Positions 6,332 through 12,783 of a stretch of DNA of 17,471 bases are shown piece after piece (position 1 is the first letter of the stretch; each line of letters opens with the position of its first letter). The stretch is from Vibrio tasmaniensis 1F-187 (lineage in GTDB: Bacteria > Pseudomonadota > Gammaproteobacteria > Enterobacterales > Vibrionaceae), in NCBI RefSeq assembly GCF_000272405.2, contig NZ_AJZM02000186.1, forward strand, positions 1 through 17,471, written 5' to 3'. The notes under the pieces were generated by a model that was given only the letters and a program-made list of their open reading frames with translations, ran no database searches and was not told the origin of the DNA. The translations under genes were made by a program, and so were the position numbers.

Positions 6332-6772
6332 ATGAATGAAGAAAACTGTGCAATCTATATCGGTATCGCAACATCAAAAGGAAACGCATCAAAGCTACAG
6401 GGTGGGATTGGTATCAGTGTTTATAACTACGATGGGCAGTTAGTTGACAAAAATAATCTATTAGTCGGTGAGATTGCCGATAGTGCTGAGTTAGAGCTTA
6501 TCGCATTGATAGAAGCTATAGCTTATGCCAGAGATGGAGACTGCCTGTATTCGAGTAGTGAATATTGTGTGAAAGGGTTCAATGAATGGTTAGATAACTG
6601 GAAAGCAAAGGGGTGGCGAAAATCTGATAAGAAGCCAGTAGCTAACCGTCATTTATGGCAACAGGTCGATATGCATCGAGCGAGCAAGTTTGTGGAAGTA
6701 AGGCGAGCGCATAAGGTCGGGGATTATGAACAGATGGGGAGAGCGGGGGATATGGCTAGGGAGGTGCTTTGA
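6332..6772 (+). CDS. RNase H-fold protein, probably catalytically inactive
   Basis: A 146-residue protein that aligns over its whole length with RNase HI. The conserved core NEWLDNWKAKGWRKSDKKPVANRHLW is nearly that of E. coli RNase HI, so the fold is secure. Of the four catalytic carboxylates only the E48 equivalent (E55) is clear. The D10 position is Gly (G11), the D70 position is Ser (S75 in YSSSEY), and the D134 position is Gly with an Asp one residue later (G139, D140). Normal two-metal cleavage is therefore unlikely. It may bind RNA-DNA hybrids without cutting, or act as an island-specific accessory factor. AAAGGAGC precedes the ATG. It follows the AlpA-type gene and may share its transcript. 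Confidence 0.85.
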   Translation: MNEENCAIYIGIATSKGNASKLQGGIGISVYNYDGQLVDKNNLLVGEIADSAELELIALIEAIAYARDGDCLYSSSEYCVKGFNEWLDNWKAKGWRKSDKKPVANRHLWQQVDMHRASKFVEVRRAHKVGDYEQMGRAGDMAREVL

Positions 6773-6843
6773 ACTGGCTTTATTCTCCGAGATCTTAATC
6801 ACAGTTATTAACACTTATCAAAGACTTAATCGTCATATTCAAA

Positions 6844-6882
6844 CGACCTATATATTATCGAGTCAGATTGATATATAGGTCG
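6844..6882. promoter_or_regulatory. 12-bp perfect inverted repeat at the methyltransferase start
   Basis: CGACCTATATAT (6844-6855) and ATATATAGGTCG (6871-6882) are perfect reverse complements separated by 15 bases. The right arm ends four bases before the ATG at 6887, and its AGGT (6877-6880) is the only ribosome binding site candidate. The structure could be an operator for a regulator or an RNA hairpin that hides the ribosome binding site; both would control the methyltransferase/HNH operon. Confidence 0.75.
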
Positions 6883-6886
6883 GTTT

Positions 6887-7504
6887 ATGTCGGGAAATAC
6901 TTCTTATTACAACGAAAACGCGGTTCAGCTTTCAAACCAATATGATTCTTTGGAATTTGAAAATGTCCACCGTGCGTGGCGCATGTATTGGCCTTGTGGT
7001 GCTATAAGGGTACTTGATATTGGTGCTGGCTCAGGCCGAGATACGAGGTGGTTTGTTGAACAAGGCTGCTCAGTGGTCGCCGTTGAACCAGCAAACGAAC
7101 TTCGCCAGTTAGGGAGCTTAAACTCCTCGACTCAAGTTCAGTGGTTAGACGATGCTCTGCCTGCTTTAAGCAAAGCTAGAGAGCTGTGTAGTCATTACGA
7201 TTTGATTTTAATTTCAGCGGTATGGATGCATCTAAATTCGGCGGTTCGAAAAGAGTCGATCGCTGTATTGTCTGAGCTGCTCTCCGAGAATGGAAAACTA
7301 GTGATCACATTGCGTCATGGCGGCTTTAATGATGGCCGTAGTGCTTACAGTGTTTCAGTCGAACAATTAGAAAGGTTAAGTGAAGCTGTAGGGCTGGTAG
7401 TCTGTCACGTTACCGAAGATACTGATTCATTGAAGAGAGCAGAGATATCTTGGCAAACCGTAGTGTTAGAGCATGCAAGGTCTAACAAAAGCAAGGGTCG
7501 ATAA
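6887..7504 (+). CDS. Class I SAM-dependent methyltransferase, small-molecule type
   Basis: A 205-residue Rossmann-fold methyltransferase. Motif I is VLDIGAGSGRD (42-52), the acidic residue that binds the SAM ribose is E67 in AVEP, and the post-motif IV stretch DLILISAVWMHL (105-116) is like that of UbiE/Methyltransf_11 enzymes. It lacks the (D/N/S)PP(Y/F) motif of adenine and N4-cytosine DNA methylases, so it is not an obvious DNA modification enzyme; its substrate is unknown. The N-terminus SYYNENAVQLSNQYDSL is typical of this family. The stop overlaps the next start by one base (TAATG), which implies coupled translation with the HNH gene. The start depends on a weak ribosome binding site inside the right arm of an inverted repeat. 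Confidence 0.85.
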   Translation: MSGNTSYYNENAVQLSNQYDSLEFENVHRAWRMYWPCGAIRVLDIGAGSGRDTRWFVEQGCSVVAVEPANELRQLGSLNSSTQVQWLDDALPALSKARELCSHYDLILISAVWMHLNSAVRKESIAVLSELLSENGKLVITLRHGGFNDGRSAYSVSVEQLERLSEAVGLVVCHVTEDTDSLKRAEISWQTVVLEHARSNKSKGR

Positions 7505-8631
7505 TGGCATTAGAGTACTACTTAGATCGTTTTCAAAACCTGAAAATGAACAATGCTGGTGGCAAAAAAAGTCCTCATAAAGTCTGTATGTTGCTGGCTG
7601 TTATGGATCTAATTCAAGCAGGGCATATTTCGACCAATAAGATCTGCCTTAACCAAGCCCTTAAAGAGCGGTTTACACATCACTTTGATAACCTAGCTCA
7701 GGAGGCTGACAAAAATACCCCAGAAAACCCTTTCTTTCATTTGAGAAGTGAAGGCTTTTGGCACCTTTGCTTCAATGACGGTTATGACAGTACGTCAACC
7801 AGTCGTTATTCAGCAAAGGCGGTCTCCCACGCATATATTGACGATGAGCTGTTTAGCTACATGAAAAGCTATATCGTTTCTAACGAACTAAAAGATGCTT
7901 TAGTTTCTAATCTATCTGATCTAGCGACGTTATATCATCAGTGGTTGATTGATATTGGTAAATCTGAAAAAACCGCGAAGAACTACCTTGGAGCCATAAG
8001 AGGCTCGATATCTAATTGGTTGATGGATGTTGGTGAGTTAGAAGCACCGCTTACTGATATCAATTCGTATCGTGAGTTTGTTGGTTATGAAGAAAAAGCG
8101 AGAAAGTTGGAACAGTTTCGAATTTGTGACTCTAGGGGGAAGGGGATGTACAGCGCCGCTTTGTCTCATTACCACAAGTTTTTAGCTGACCTATCTCAAG
8201 TCGATGTTAACGCAGACATCAAACAAGTGATGACTGACAAAACTTTGTCCGAAACTGAAAAGACTATTTTGATTAATACAAGAGTAGGGCAGGGACACTT
8301 TAGATCAAAACTGATTCAGATGTGGGGTGGTTGCGCCATTACAGGGTATCGAAATACACAGCTGTTATTGGCTTCACACATTAAACCCTGGCGAGATTCT
8401 AGTAATGAAGAGCGATTAGATAGATTTAATGGTTTGCTGCTTCTTGCCAACCTAGATAAAGCGTTTGATCTCGGTTTTATCTCCTTTGATGATCACGGAA
8501 AGGTACTGATTTCAAGCTACTTGGAGTCTCCGGATATGATCGGTTTAAAGGACGATATGGCATTTAGAATCATGCCGGATCACAGACCATACCTTCGTTA
8601 TCATCGAGGCGAGTTATTTAAGGGGCGCTAA
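7504..8631 (+). CDS. HNH endonuclease with probable DNA sulfur-binding domain (type IV restriction)
   Basis: A 375-residue three-part protein. The N-terminus (about 3-95), with GGKKSPHKVCMLLAVMDLI (19-37) and NPFFHLRSEGFWHL (75-88), resembles the sulfur-binding domain of ScoMcrA-like enzymes that recognise phosphorothioate DNA. The middle (about 138-230: WLIDIGKSEKTAKNYLGAIRGSI, YSAALSHYHKFL) looks like the core-binding domain of tyrosine recombinases. The C-terminus (265-335) is an HNH_2 nuclease: GCAITG (276-281), SHIKPW with H292, FNG with N309 and LDKAFD with D322. It probably restricts incoming sulfur-modified DNA, or DNA with another modification. It is coupled to the upstream methyltransferase. 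No dnd genes are in the window. The HNH assignment is firm; the sulfur-binding call rests on recalled similarity. Confidence 0.8.
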   Translation: MALEYYLDRFQNLKMNNAGGKKSPHKVCMLLAVMDLIQAGHISTNKICLNQALKERFTHHFDNLAQEADKNTPENPFFHLRSEGFWHLCFNDGYDSTSTSRYSAKAVSHAYIDDELFSYMKSYIVSNELKDALVSNLSDLATLYHQWLIDIGKSEKTAKNYLGAIRGSISNWLMDVGELEAPLTDINSYREFVGYEEKARKLEQFRICDSRGKGMYSAALSHYHKFLADLSQVDVNADIKQVMTDKTLSETEKTILINTRVGQGHFRSKLIQMWGGCAITGYRNTQLLLASHIKPWRDSSNEERLDRFNGLLLLANLDKAFDLGFISFDDHGKVLISSYLESPDMIGLKDDMAFRIMPDHRPYLRYHRGELFKGR

Positions 8632-8656
8632 TTGAATTCTTGCTCAATACCTTCAG

Positions 8657-8683
8657 AGGGCTCTGGGTAAAAGTCAGAGCTCT
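8657..8683 (+). terminator. Hairpin after the HNH gene
   Basis: AGGGCTCTG (8657-8665) pairs with CAGAGCTCT (8675-8683) with one G-U wobble and a 9-base loop. It follows the HNH stop by about 25 bases, but only a short, mixed pyrimidine stretch follows, so termination may be partial. Confidence 0.45.
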
Positions 8684-8723
8684 ATTCCCTTCAATACCGA
8701 TGTAGATCACTATAGTTCATACT

Positions 8724-8752
8724 TTGTCATGTAAACTACAGTTGCATATAAC
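8724..8752 (+). promoter_or_regulatory. Sigma-70 promoter for the helicase gene
   Basis: TTGTCA (8724-8729) and TATAAC (8747-8752) are separated by exactly 17 bases, a strong sigma-70 match. The -10 box overlaps a perfect palindrome ATAACGTTAT (8748-8757), a natural place for a repressor. The expected transcript starts near 8759, giving a leader of about 26 bases that lacks a clear ribosome binding site. Confidence 0.65.
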
Positions 8753-8784
8753 GTTATCATTCCAACTTTGCGATTGTATTTTTA

Positions 8785-11664
8785 ATGACGAAACTTCTCC
8801 TCAAAACCAACTTTTTGGCACACCTTCTTGGCAAGCGACAACAGGTAAACGTTAACGAAGACGGTATTACCATCTTCAAAGACAATATAAAAACGTTGTA
8901 CAAGTGGGATACGATAGTTGCTCCTCCAGTAGCCAAATTAGGCTTTTCAGGTGGCGTTTTGTCGTTTGAAACAAATGACGTCGGTTTGTCCGTTCCGATG
9001 TTGAGCTACCTATTTGCACATCGACACAAACACACTTTCTTTCCTTTTTGGGCCAACAGTAGCGCTCAGAAACTGATTCCATTTTTGGACCAAGTGGAAA
9101 ACGCCTCTGCTGTAAGTTTTATTAGAACGTCTGAAACTCAAAGCTTTCAAACAATCGCAAATAAAGAAGCGAAAAGGTGGAAGGGGTGGCGGTCAGCTTT
9201 AGGGTTAAGCGAACTAGCCCAACAGGTCGCTCAGACACTCGATGTGATTTGTGCCTGGAAGGCGTCAGATATTGAGAATATGCGCTATGCCTACGTCCAA
9301 AAGCAGCTAACAGAATACGGAGTGTTTTTCGACAACGTTGAATCTAATCCGTTAACAGAGAAGCAGCGAATCGCTTGTATTACGGATAACGACAACAATC
9401 TACTTTTAGCTGGAGCAGGTACCGGTAAAACAAGTGTTATGGTTGGTAGAACTGGGTATCTGATTAATAGTGATCAAGCGACTGCAAATGATATCTTGCT
9501 GTTGGCTTACGGCCGTATTGCAGCTAAGGAAATGGACGAGCGCATCAAAGATAAACTGGGTTTTGATGACGTGAGAGCCAGCACCTTCCATAGCTTGGGT
9601 ATGAAAATTATCGCTGAAGTTGAAGGTTCAAAACCAAACCTATCCCCATTTGAAGACGACATTAAAGCTAAATCAAAATGGATGAACGATAACCTAGAGC
9701 AACTCATGCTTGATGATGGCTACCGTGAGTCTTTACTTGAGTACTTCAGCTCGTATTACTTTGTTGATAAGAACCCTTTTGAGTTTCAAAGTGAAGGTGA
9801 GTATCTACAGTACTTAACTGACAATGACATCCGTTCGTTGAAAGGGGACCAGGTAAAGAGTTACGGTGAGGTTGTCATTGCCAACTGGTTATTTAGAAAC
9901 GGAATTAATTATGAGTATGAGGCGAGCTATCGATTTGACGTAAGTACAGAGCAATATCGTCAATATCACCCAGATTTTTATTTACCAGACCACGACATCT
10001 ACATTGAATACTACGGTACTGATGAGCACGGTAATACAGCCCCGTGGATTGATAAAGTTCGCTATCAAGAGTCGATTGAATGGAAACGCCAAACGCACAA
10101 GCAATACCAGACTGGTTATGTTGAGGTGTTCTACCACCAGCATAAAGTTGGAAAGCTTCTTCAGGTGCTTGAAAATAAATTGTTGGAGCGTGAAGTCGAA
10201 TTTAACCCCATCCCTCCGCAGGATTTACTTAATAACCTTCGCCAGTTAGGCCAAGTAACAGAATTGGCTAAATTATTTAGTGCTTTGGTGGATATGTACA
10301 AAGCGGCTTGCCTTGATGATATTGCGATAGAGAACGTCATTAGAAATTCAATCGATCCTAAGCAAACAGAGAAAGCATTAGAGCTGTTGTATCCATTACA
10401 CAATCGGTATGAGCTGTTTCTTCGTAAAAAGCAGTGGATAGATTTCAATGACATGATCAGTAAAGCATTGATGTATGTCCAAACCGGACAGTTTGTTTCA
10501 TCCTGGAAATACATTTTAGTAGATGAGTTTCAAGACATCTCAGAGCCCAGAGCTAGGCTAGTCAAAGCGTTGCGTGATTCACTGCCTGGTACGTCACTAT
10601 TTTGCGTTGGGGATGATTGGCAGGCTATCTATCGCTTTAGTGGCGCGGACGTAAAGCTGACTACGAATTTTGTTGAGTATTTCGGTGCGACTTCGGAAAC
10701 AAAATTGGATTTAACGTTTCGTTTTAATAGTGCGATTGGAGATGTGGCAACGCAATTTGTCACCAGAAACCCAGTACAAATTAAAAAAGACATTCAGTCC
10801 CTTATTAAGGTTAACAAGCCTGCTGTATCGATCCTCAGACAAGGCAGAAATGAACAAGGTGTATCTCCCCTAGAAAAAGCGCTTAATGCTGTTTTGGCTT
10901 GCGTTCATACCTCAGGTAAACCAGCGCAGAATAAGGTGTATCTCCTAGCCAGGTTTTGGCATCAAATGCCTGATTATACTCAGCTTCAAGAAATTAATAG
11001 ACAATACCCATCACTACAAATTACCTGTCAGTCATTCCATGCCTCTAAGGGTAAAGAAGCTGACTATGTAATCATTACGGGATTAACAACGGGTAAGCAC
11101 GGCTTTCCGTCTCAAAAAGTAACCCCTCCGCTGGTGGACGCGTTATTACCTAAAGGTGATGATTACGAATTTGCTGAAGAGAGACGTCTTTTTTATGTTG
11201 CTTTAACCAGAGCAAAACATAGAGCGTACCTATTAGCTGATATGACTGATGTCAGTGATTTTGTTGTCGAACTCATAAAGAACAAATATTTCGTAGATAC
11301 CGATGAATTTGATGCATCGTTTGTACAGAAACTGTTTGAACAGATTTCTTGTAGCAGCTGTAAAACAGGAATATTGAAAGAGCGCGTTAGTCGCTACGGT
11401 AAGTTTTTGTCCTGTTCTTTCTATCCTCGTTGTAAACACAAAGAAACCCCTTGTAGCCACTGTGGCAGCCCGATGAGCAGTACAATTAAGCCCGGCATTC
11501 AGGAATGCATTAACGAAGAGTGTGGCGACATTCGACCGCTCTGCAAGCGTTGTGGGAGTGAGATGAAGCTAAGAAATGGTAAGTACGGTCAGTTCTGGAG
11601 TTGTTCGACATATAGAAAAAATGCAGATAAAAATTGTGGCTATACACAAAAGATTAATGTGTAA
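8785..11664 (+). CDS. Helicase IV-like SF1 helicase with inserted nuclease domain and zinc ribbons
   Basis: A 959-residue protein. The N-terminal part (1-190) and helicase core resemble E. coli helicase IV (HelD). Motif I is GAGTGKTS (210-217, K215), motif II LVDEFQDIS (578-586), motif III GDDWQAIYRFSGAD (609-622), motif V FHASKGKEADYVI (751-763) and motif VI VALTRAKHRAYL (805-816). Between motifs Ia and II lies a block absent from HelD (about 355-470) with YGEVVIANWLFRNGI, HPDFYL (D397) and IYIEYYG (E408), which fits a PD-(D/E)XK or Vsr-like nuclease. The C-terminus has three zinc ribbons like those of topoisomerase I: C856/C859/C877/C883, C890/C893/C908/C913 and C920/C923/C940/C951. It probably unwinds and cuts DNA with special ends or structures and may be a defence protein. 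It has its own promoter and lies between other restriction genes. Plain repair helicase is the alternative. Confidence 0.85.
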   Translation: MTKLLLKTNFLAHLLGKRQQVNVNEDGITIFKDNIKTLYKWDTIVAPPVAKLGFSGGVLSFETNDVGLSVPMLSYLFAHRHKHTFFPFWANSSAQKLIPFLDQVENASAVSFIRTSETQSFQTIANKEAKRWKGWRSALGLSELAQQVAQTLDVICAWKASDIENMRYAYVQKQLTEYGVFFDNVESNPLTEKQRIACITDNDNNLLLAGAGTGKTSVMVGRTGYLINSDQATANDILLLAYGRIAAKEMDERIKDKLGFDDVRASTFHSLGMKIIAEVEGSKPNLSPFEDDIKAKSKWMNDNLEQLMLDDGYRESLLEYFSSYYFVDKNPFEFQSEGEYLQYLTDNDIRSLKGDQVKSYGEVVIANWLFRNGINYEYEASYRFDVSTEQYRQYHPDFYLPDHDIYIEYYGTDEHGNTAPWIDKVRYQESIEWKRQTHKQYQTGYVEVFYHQHKVGKLLQVLENKLLEREVEFNPIPPQDLLNNLRQLGQVTELAKLFSALVDMYKAACLDDIAIENVIRNSIDPKQTEKALELLYPLHNRYELFLRKKQWIDFNDMISKALMYVQTGQFVSSWKYILVDEFQDISEPRARLVKALRDSLPGTSLFCVGDDWQAIYRFSGADVKLTTNFVEYFGATSETKLDLTFRFNSAIGDVATQFVTRNPVQIKKDIQSLIKVNKPAVSILRQGRNEQGVSPLEKALNAVLACVHTSGKPAQNKVYLLARFWHQMPDYTQLQEINRQYPSLQITCQSFHASKGKEADYVIITGLTTGKHGFPSQKVTPPLVDALLPKGDDYEFAEERRLFYVALTRAKHRAYLLADMTDVSDFVVELIKNKYFVDTDEFDASFVQKLFEQISCSSCKTGILKERVSRYGKFLSCSFYPRCKHKETPCSHCGSPMSSTIKPGIQECINEECGDIRPLCKRCGSEMKLRNGKYGQFWSCSTYRKNADKNCGYTQKINV

Positions 11665-11687
11665 CACTAATTAGGACCGAATAAGAA

Positions 11688-11716
11688 AGAAGTGGTGCAC
11701 TATGTGTCCCACTTCT
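11688..11716. terminator. Terminator between convergent helicase and LRAT-like genes
   Basis: AGAAGTGG (11688-11695) and CCACTTCT (11709-11716) form a perfect 8-bp stem with a 13-base loop. CTTTGTTAT follows on the plus strand, and CTTTCTTATTC on the minus strand, so it can serve both convergent genes. Confidence 0.6.
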
Positions 11717-11721
11717 CTTTG

Positions 11722-12183
11722 TTATAAAACACGATCATATTGACGAGCCGCATTGATAGCGATGCACCCAATAAGTCCACCTGCTAGCATATACAACAGT
11801 GAGTTCCTTGATTGATTGCAGCTAGCCAAAAGTAAGCCTGCAACAGCGCCAAGACCTGCCGCTTGTAGCTGTTCGCTTGATGGCTTGCCATGTAGCACTG
11901 TAGAAGCTAGATGTTCACAGTTGTTTGCTAACAACCCATATTTTTTAGTTTTCTTGATCAACAGCTCTGCTTGATAAAACAGTTCATTTTTTTGTTCTTC
12001 ACTTAAATGGCTTAAGACTACTTTCACTGGTTTCCCATTTGCGTACTCTTCTAAGGCACAAATTTCTACATTTCCATCTGGAGAGTTGTGAAGCACTCGC
12101 CCTTTTCCTAGATAAATTCCAGCATGCTCCACAAGCAGCTTTGAACGATAAAGTAGATCACCAATACTAAGATTATTCTTCAT
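11722..12183 (-). CDS. LRAT-fold (NlpC/P60-like) protein with C-terminal membrane segment
   Basis: A 153-residue protein with a lecithin retinol acyltransferase-like domain: VEHAGIYLGKGRVLHNSP (18-35) gives H20 and H32, and NNCEHLAS (87-94) gives the nucleophile C89. This is the permuted papain fold of LRAT, HRASLS phospholipases and some bacterial lipid or peptide acyl-transfer enzymes. The C-terminus (about 108-146) is a glycine-rich hydrophobic tail, probably one or two membrane helices. It most likely acts on phospholipids or acylated proteins at the inner membrane. ATG at 12183 is chosen because AAAGGAAAA lies just upstream and the domain starts there; a longer frame to 12276 adds 31 unlikely residues. 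It is divergent from an XRE gene whose product has a similar hydrophobic tail. Confidence 0.8.
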   Translation of the reverse strand: MKNNLSIGDLLYRSKLLVEHAGIYLGKGRVLHNSPDGNVEICALEEYANGKPVKVVLSHLSEEQKNELFYQAELLIKKTKKYGLLANNCEHLASTVLHGKPSSEQLQAAGLGAVAGLLLASCNQSRNSLLYMLAGGLIGCIAINAARQYDRVL

Positions 12184-12314
12184 AATTTTTCCTTTCTGAT
12201 TTAAAGTATGTGTATTCAAAATTAACATTGAAATGCGTAAAACGTATATCAATTCATTTAACTTATACCTATGCACTTAATTGATCAAGTGTTTTTTTGT
12301 TATTGGTGGTGAAA
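12184..12314. promoter_or_regulatory. Divergent control region with an XRE-type box
   Basis: The 131 bases serve both the LRAT-fold gene and the XRE gene. It contains AACGTATATCAAT (12241-12253), a 13-bp sequence that occurs again unchanged at 12709-12721 just before mrr. The shared sequence on both sides of the regulator gene is the best candidate operator for the XRE protein. I could not assign promoter boxes with confidence. Confidence 0.5.
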
Positions 12315-12704
12315 ATGCAAGATAAAATGGTTTCATATTCATCTATTTTGGGCGTAGTCGTTGCGAATAAGCGAAAAGAGTTAGGCGTTGAGCAGAGCGT
12401 TTTGGCTGACATTATGGGGCTTTCACAAGCGAGTTATAGCCGTTTGGAGTCTGGAAAATCTACGTTTTCCGTTGATCAGATGTTCGAATGTGCCAAAGCT
12501 CTTGGTATAGCTCCAGAAGAACTATTCCACTCTGTTGTGAATACGGTGAACAACCTTCAAAAAAGTGAACAGGTAGCCGTTCAGTCTCAACCGAGAGGTA
12601 ATACGACAAAGGCTAAATCTCAAGAAGGGAGCAATGTCGGTACTTTCATTGCAGGAGCCGCTTTAGGTGCATTGATAATTGGGCTCGCTGGTAAGTCTAA
12701 ATAA
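12315..12704 (+). CDS. XRE-family regulator with C-terminal hydrophobic tail
   Basis: A 129-residue protein with a Cro/C1-type helix-turn-helix (about 13-70: VVVANKRKELGVEQSVLADIMGLSQASYSRLESGKSTFSVDQMFECAKALGI), a polar Gln/Ser/Lys linker (75-107) and a hydrophobic, small-residue-rich segment near the end (109-126, VGTFIAGAALGALIIGLAG) that looks like a single membrane helix. It may therefore be tethered to the membrane. ATG at 12315 is chosen because GGTGGT (12305-12310) precedes it; TTG at 12297 and ATG at 12327 are alternatives. It is divergent from the LRAT-fold gene and lies directly upstream of mrr, with repeated candidate operators on both sides. It probably controls both. It is like restriction controller (C) proteins in its DNA-binding domain, but longer. 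Confidence 0.8.
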   Translation: MQDKMVSYSSILGVVVANKRKELGVEQSVLADIMGLSQASYSRLESGKSTFSVDQMFECAKALGIAPEELFHSVVNTVNNLQKSEQVAVQSQPRGNTTKAKSQEGSNVGTFIAGAALGALIIGLAGKSK

Positions 12705-12711
12705 ACGTAAC

Positions 12712-12751
12712 GTATATCAATGTAACTGATTGTATATTCGGGTATATTGCC
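12712..12751. promoter_or_regulatory. Four-unit 10-bp repeat array before mrr
   Basis: Four consecutive decamers share a GTATAT-like start: GTATATCAAT (12712-12721), GTAACTGATT (12722-12731), GTATATTCGG (12732-12741) and GTATATTGCC (12742-12751). The spacing of ten bases puts every unit on the same face of the helix. The last two units contain TATATT, a possible -10 box, but no good -35 box is seen. An operator or activator array for the adjacent XRE regulator is the simplest reading. Confidence 0.6.
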
Positions 12752-12783
12752 GAAATTAAAAGTCAACATGGTTAGGGTTTGTA

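Noticed and set aside
6867..6875. TATATCAAT shared (minus strand) with the XRE boxes at 12245 and 12713, as a common operator
   Set aside because: The same 9-mer also occurs inside hsdS coding sequence (16581-16589), so in AT-rich DNA the match carries little weight outside the longer 13-bp repeat.
6887..7504. Methyltransferase as the DNA-modification partner of a type II system
   Set aside because: It lacks the (D/N/S)PP(Y/F) motif and the C5-cytosine PCQ motif, and matches small-molecule methyltransferases.
10161..10514. 117-codon minus-strand frame
   Set aside because: Lies within the helicase gene, whose motifs are continuous through it.
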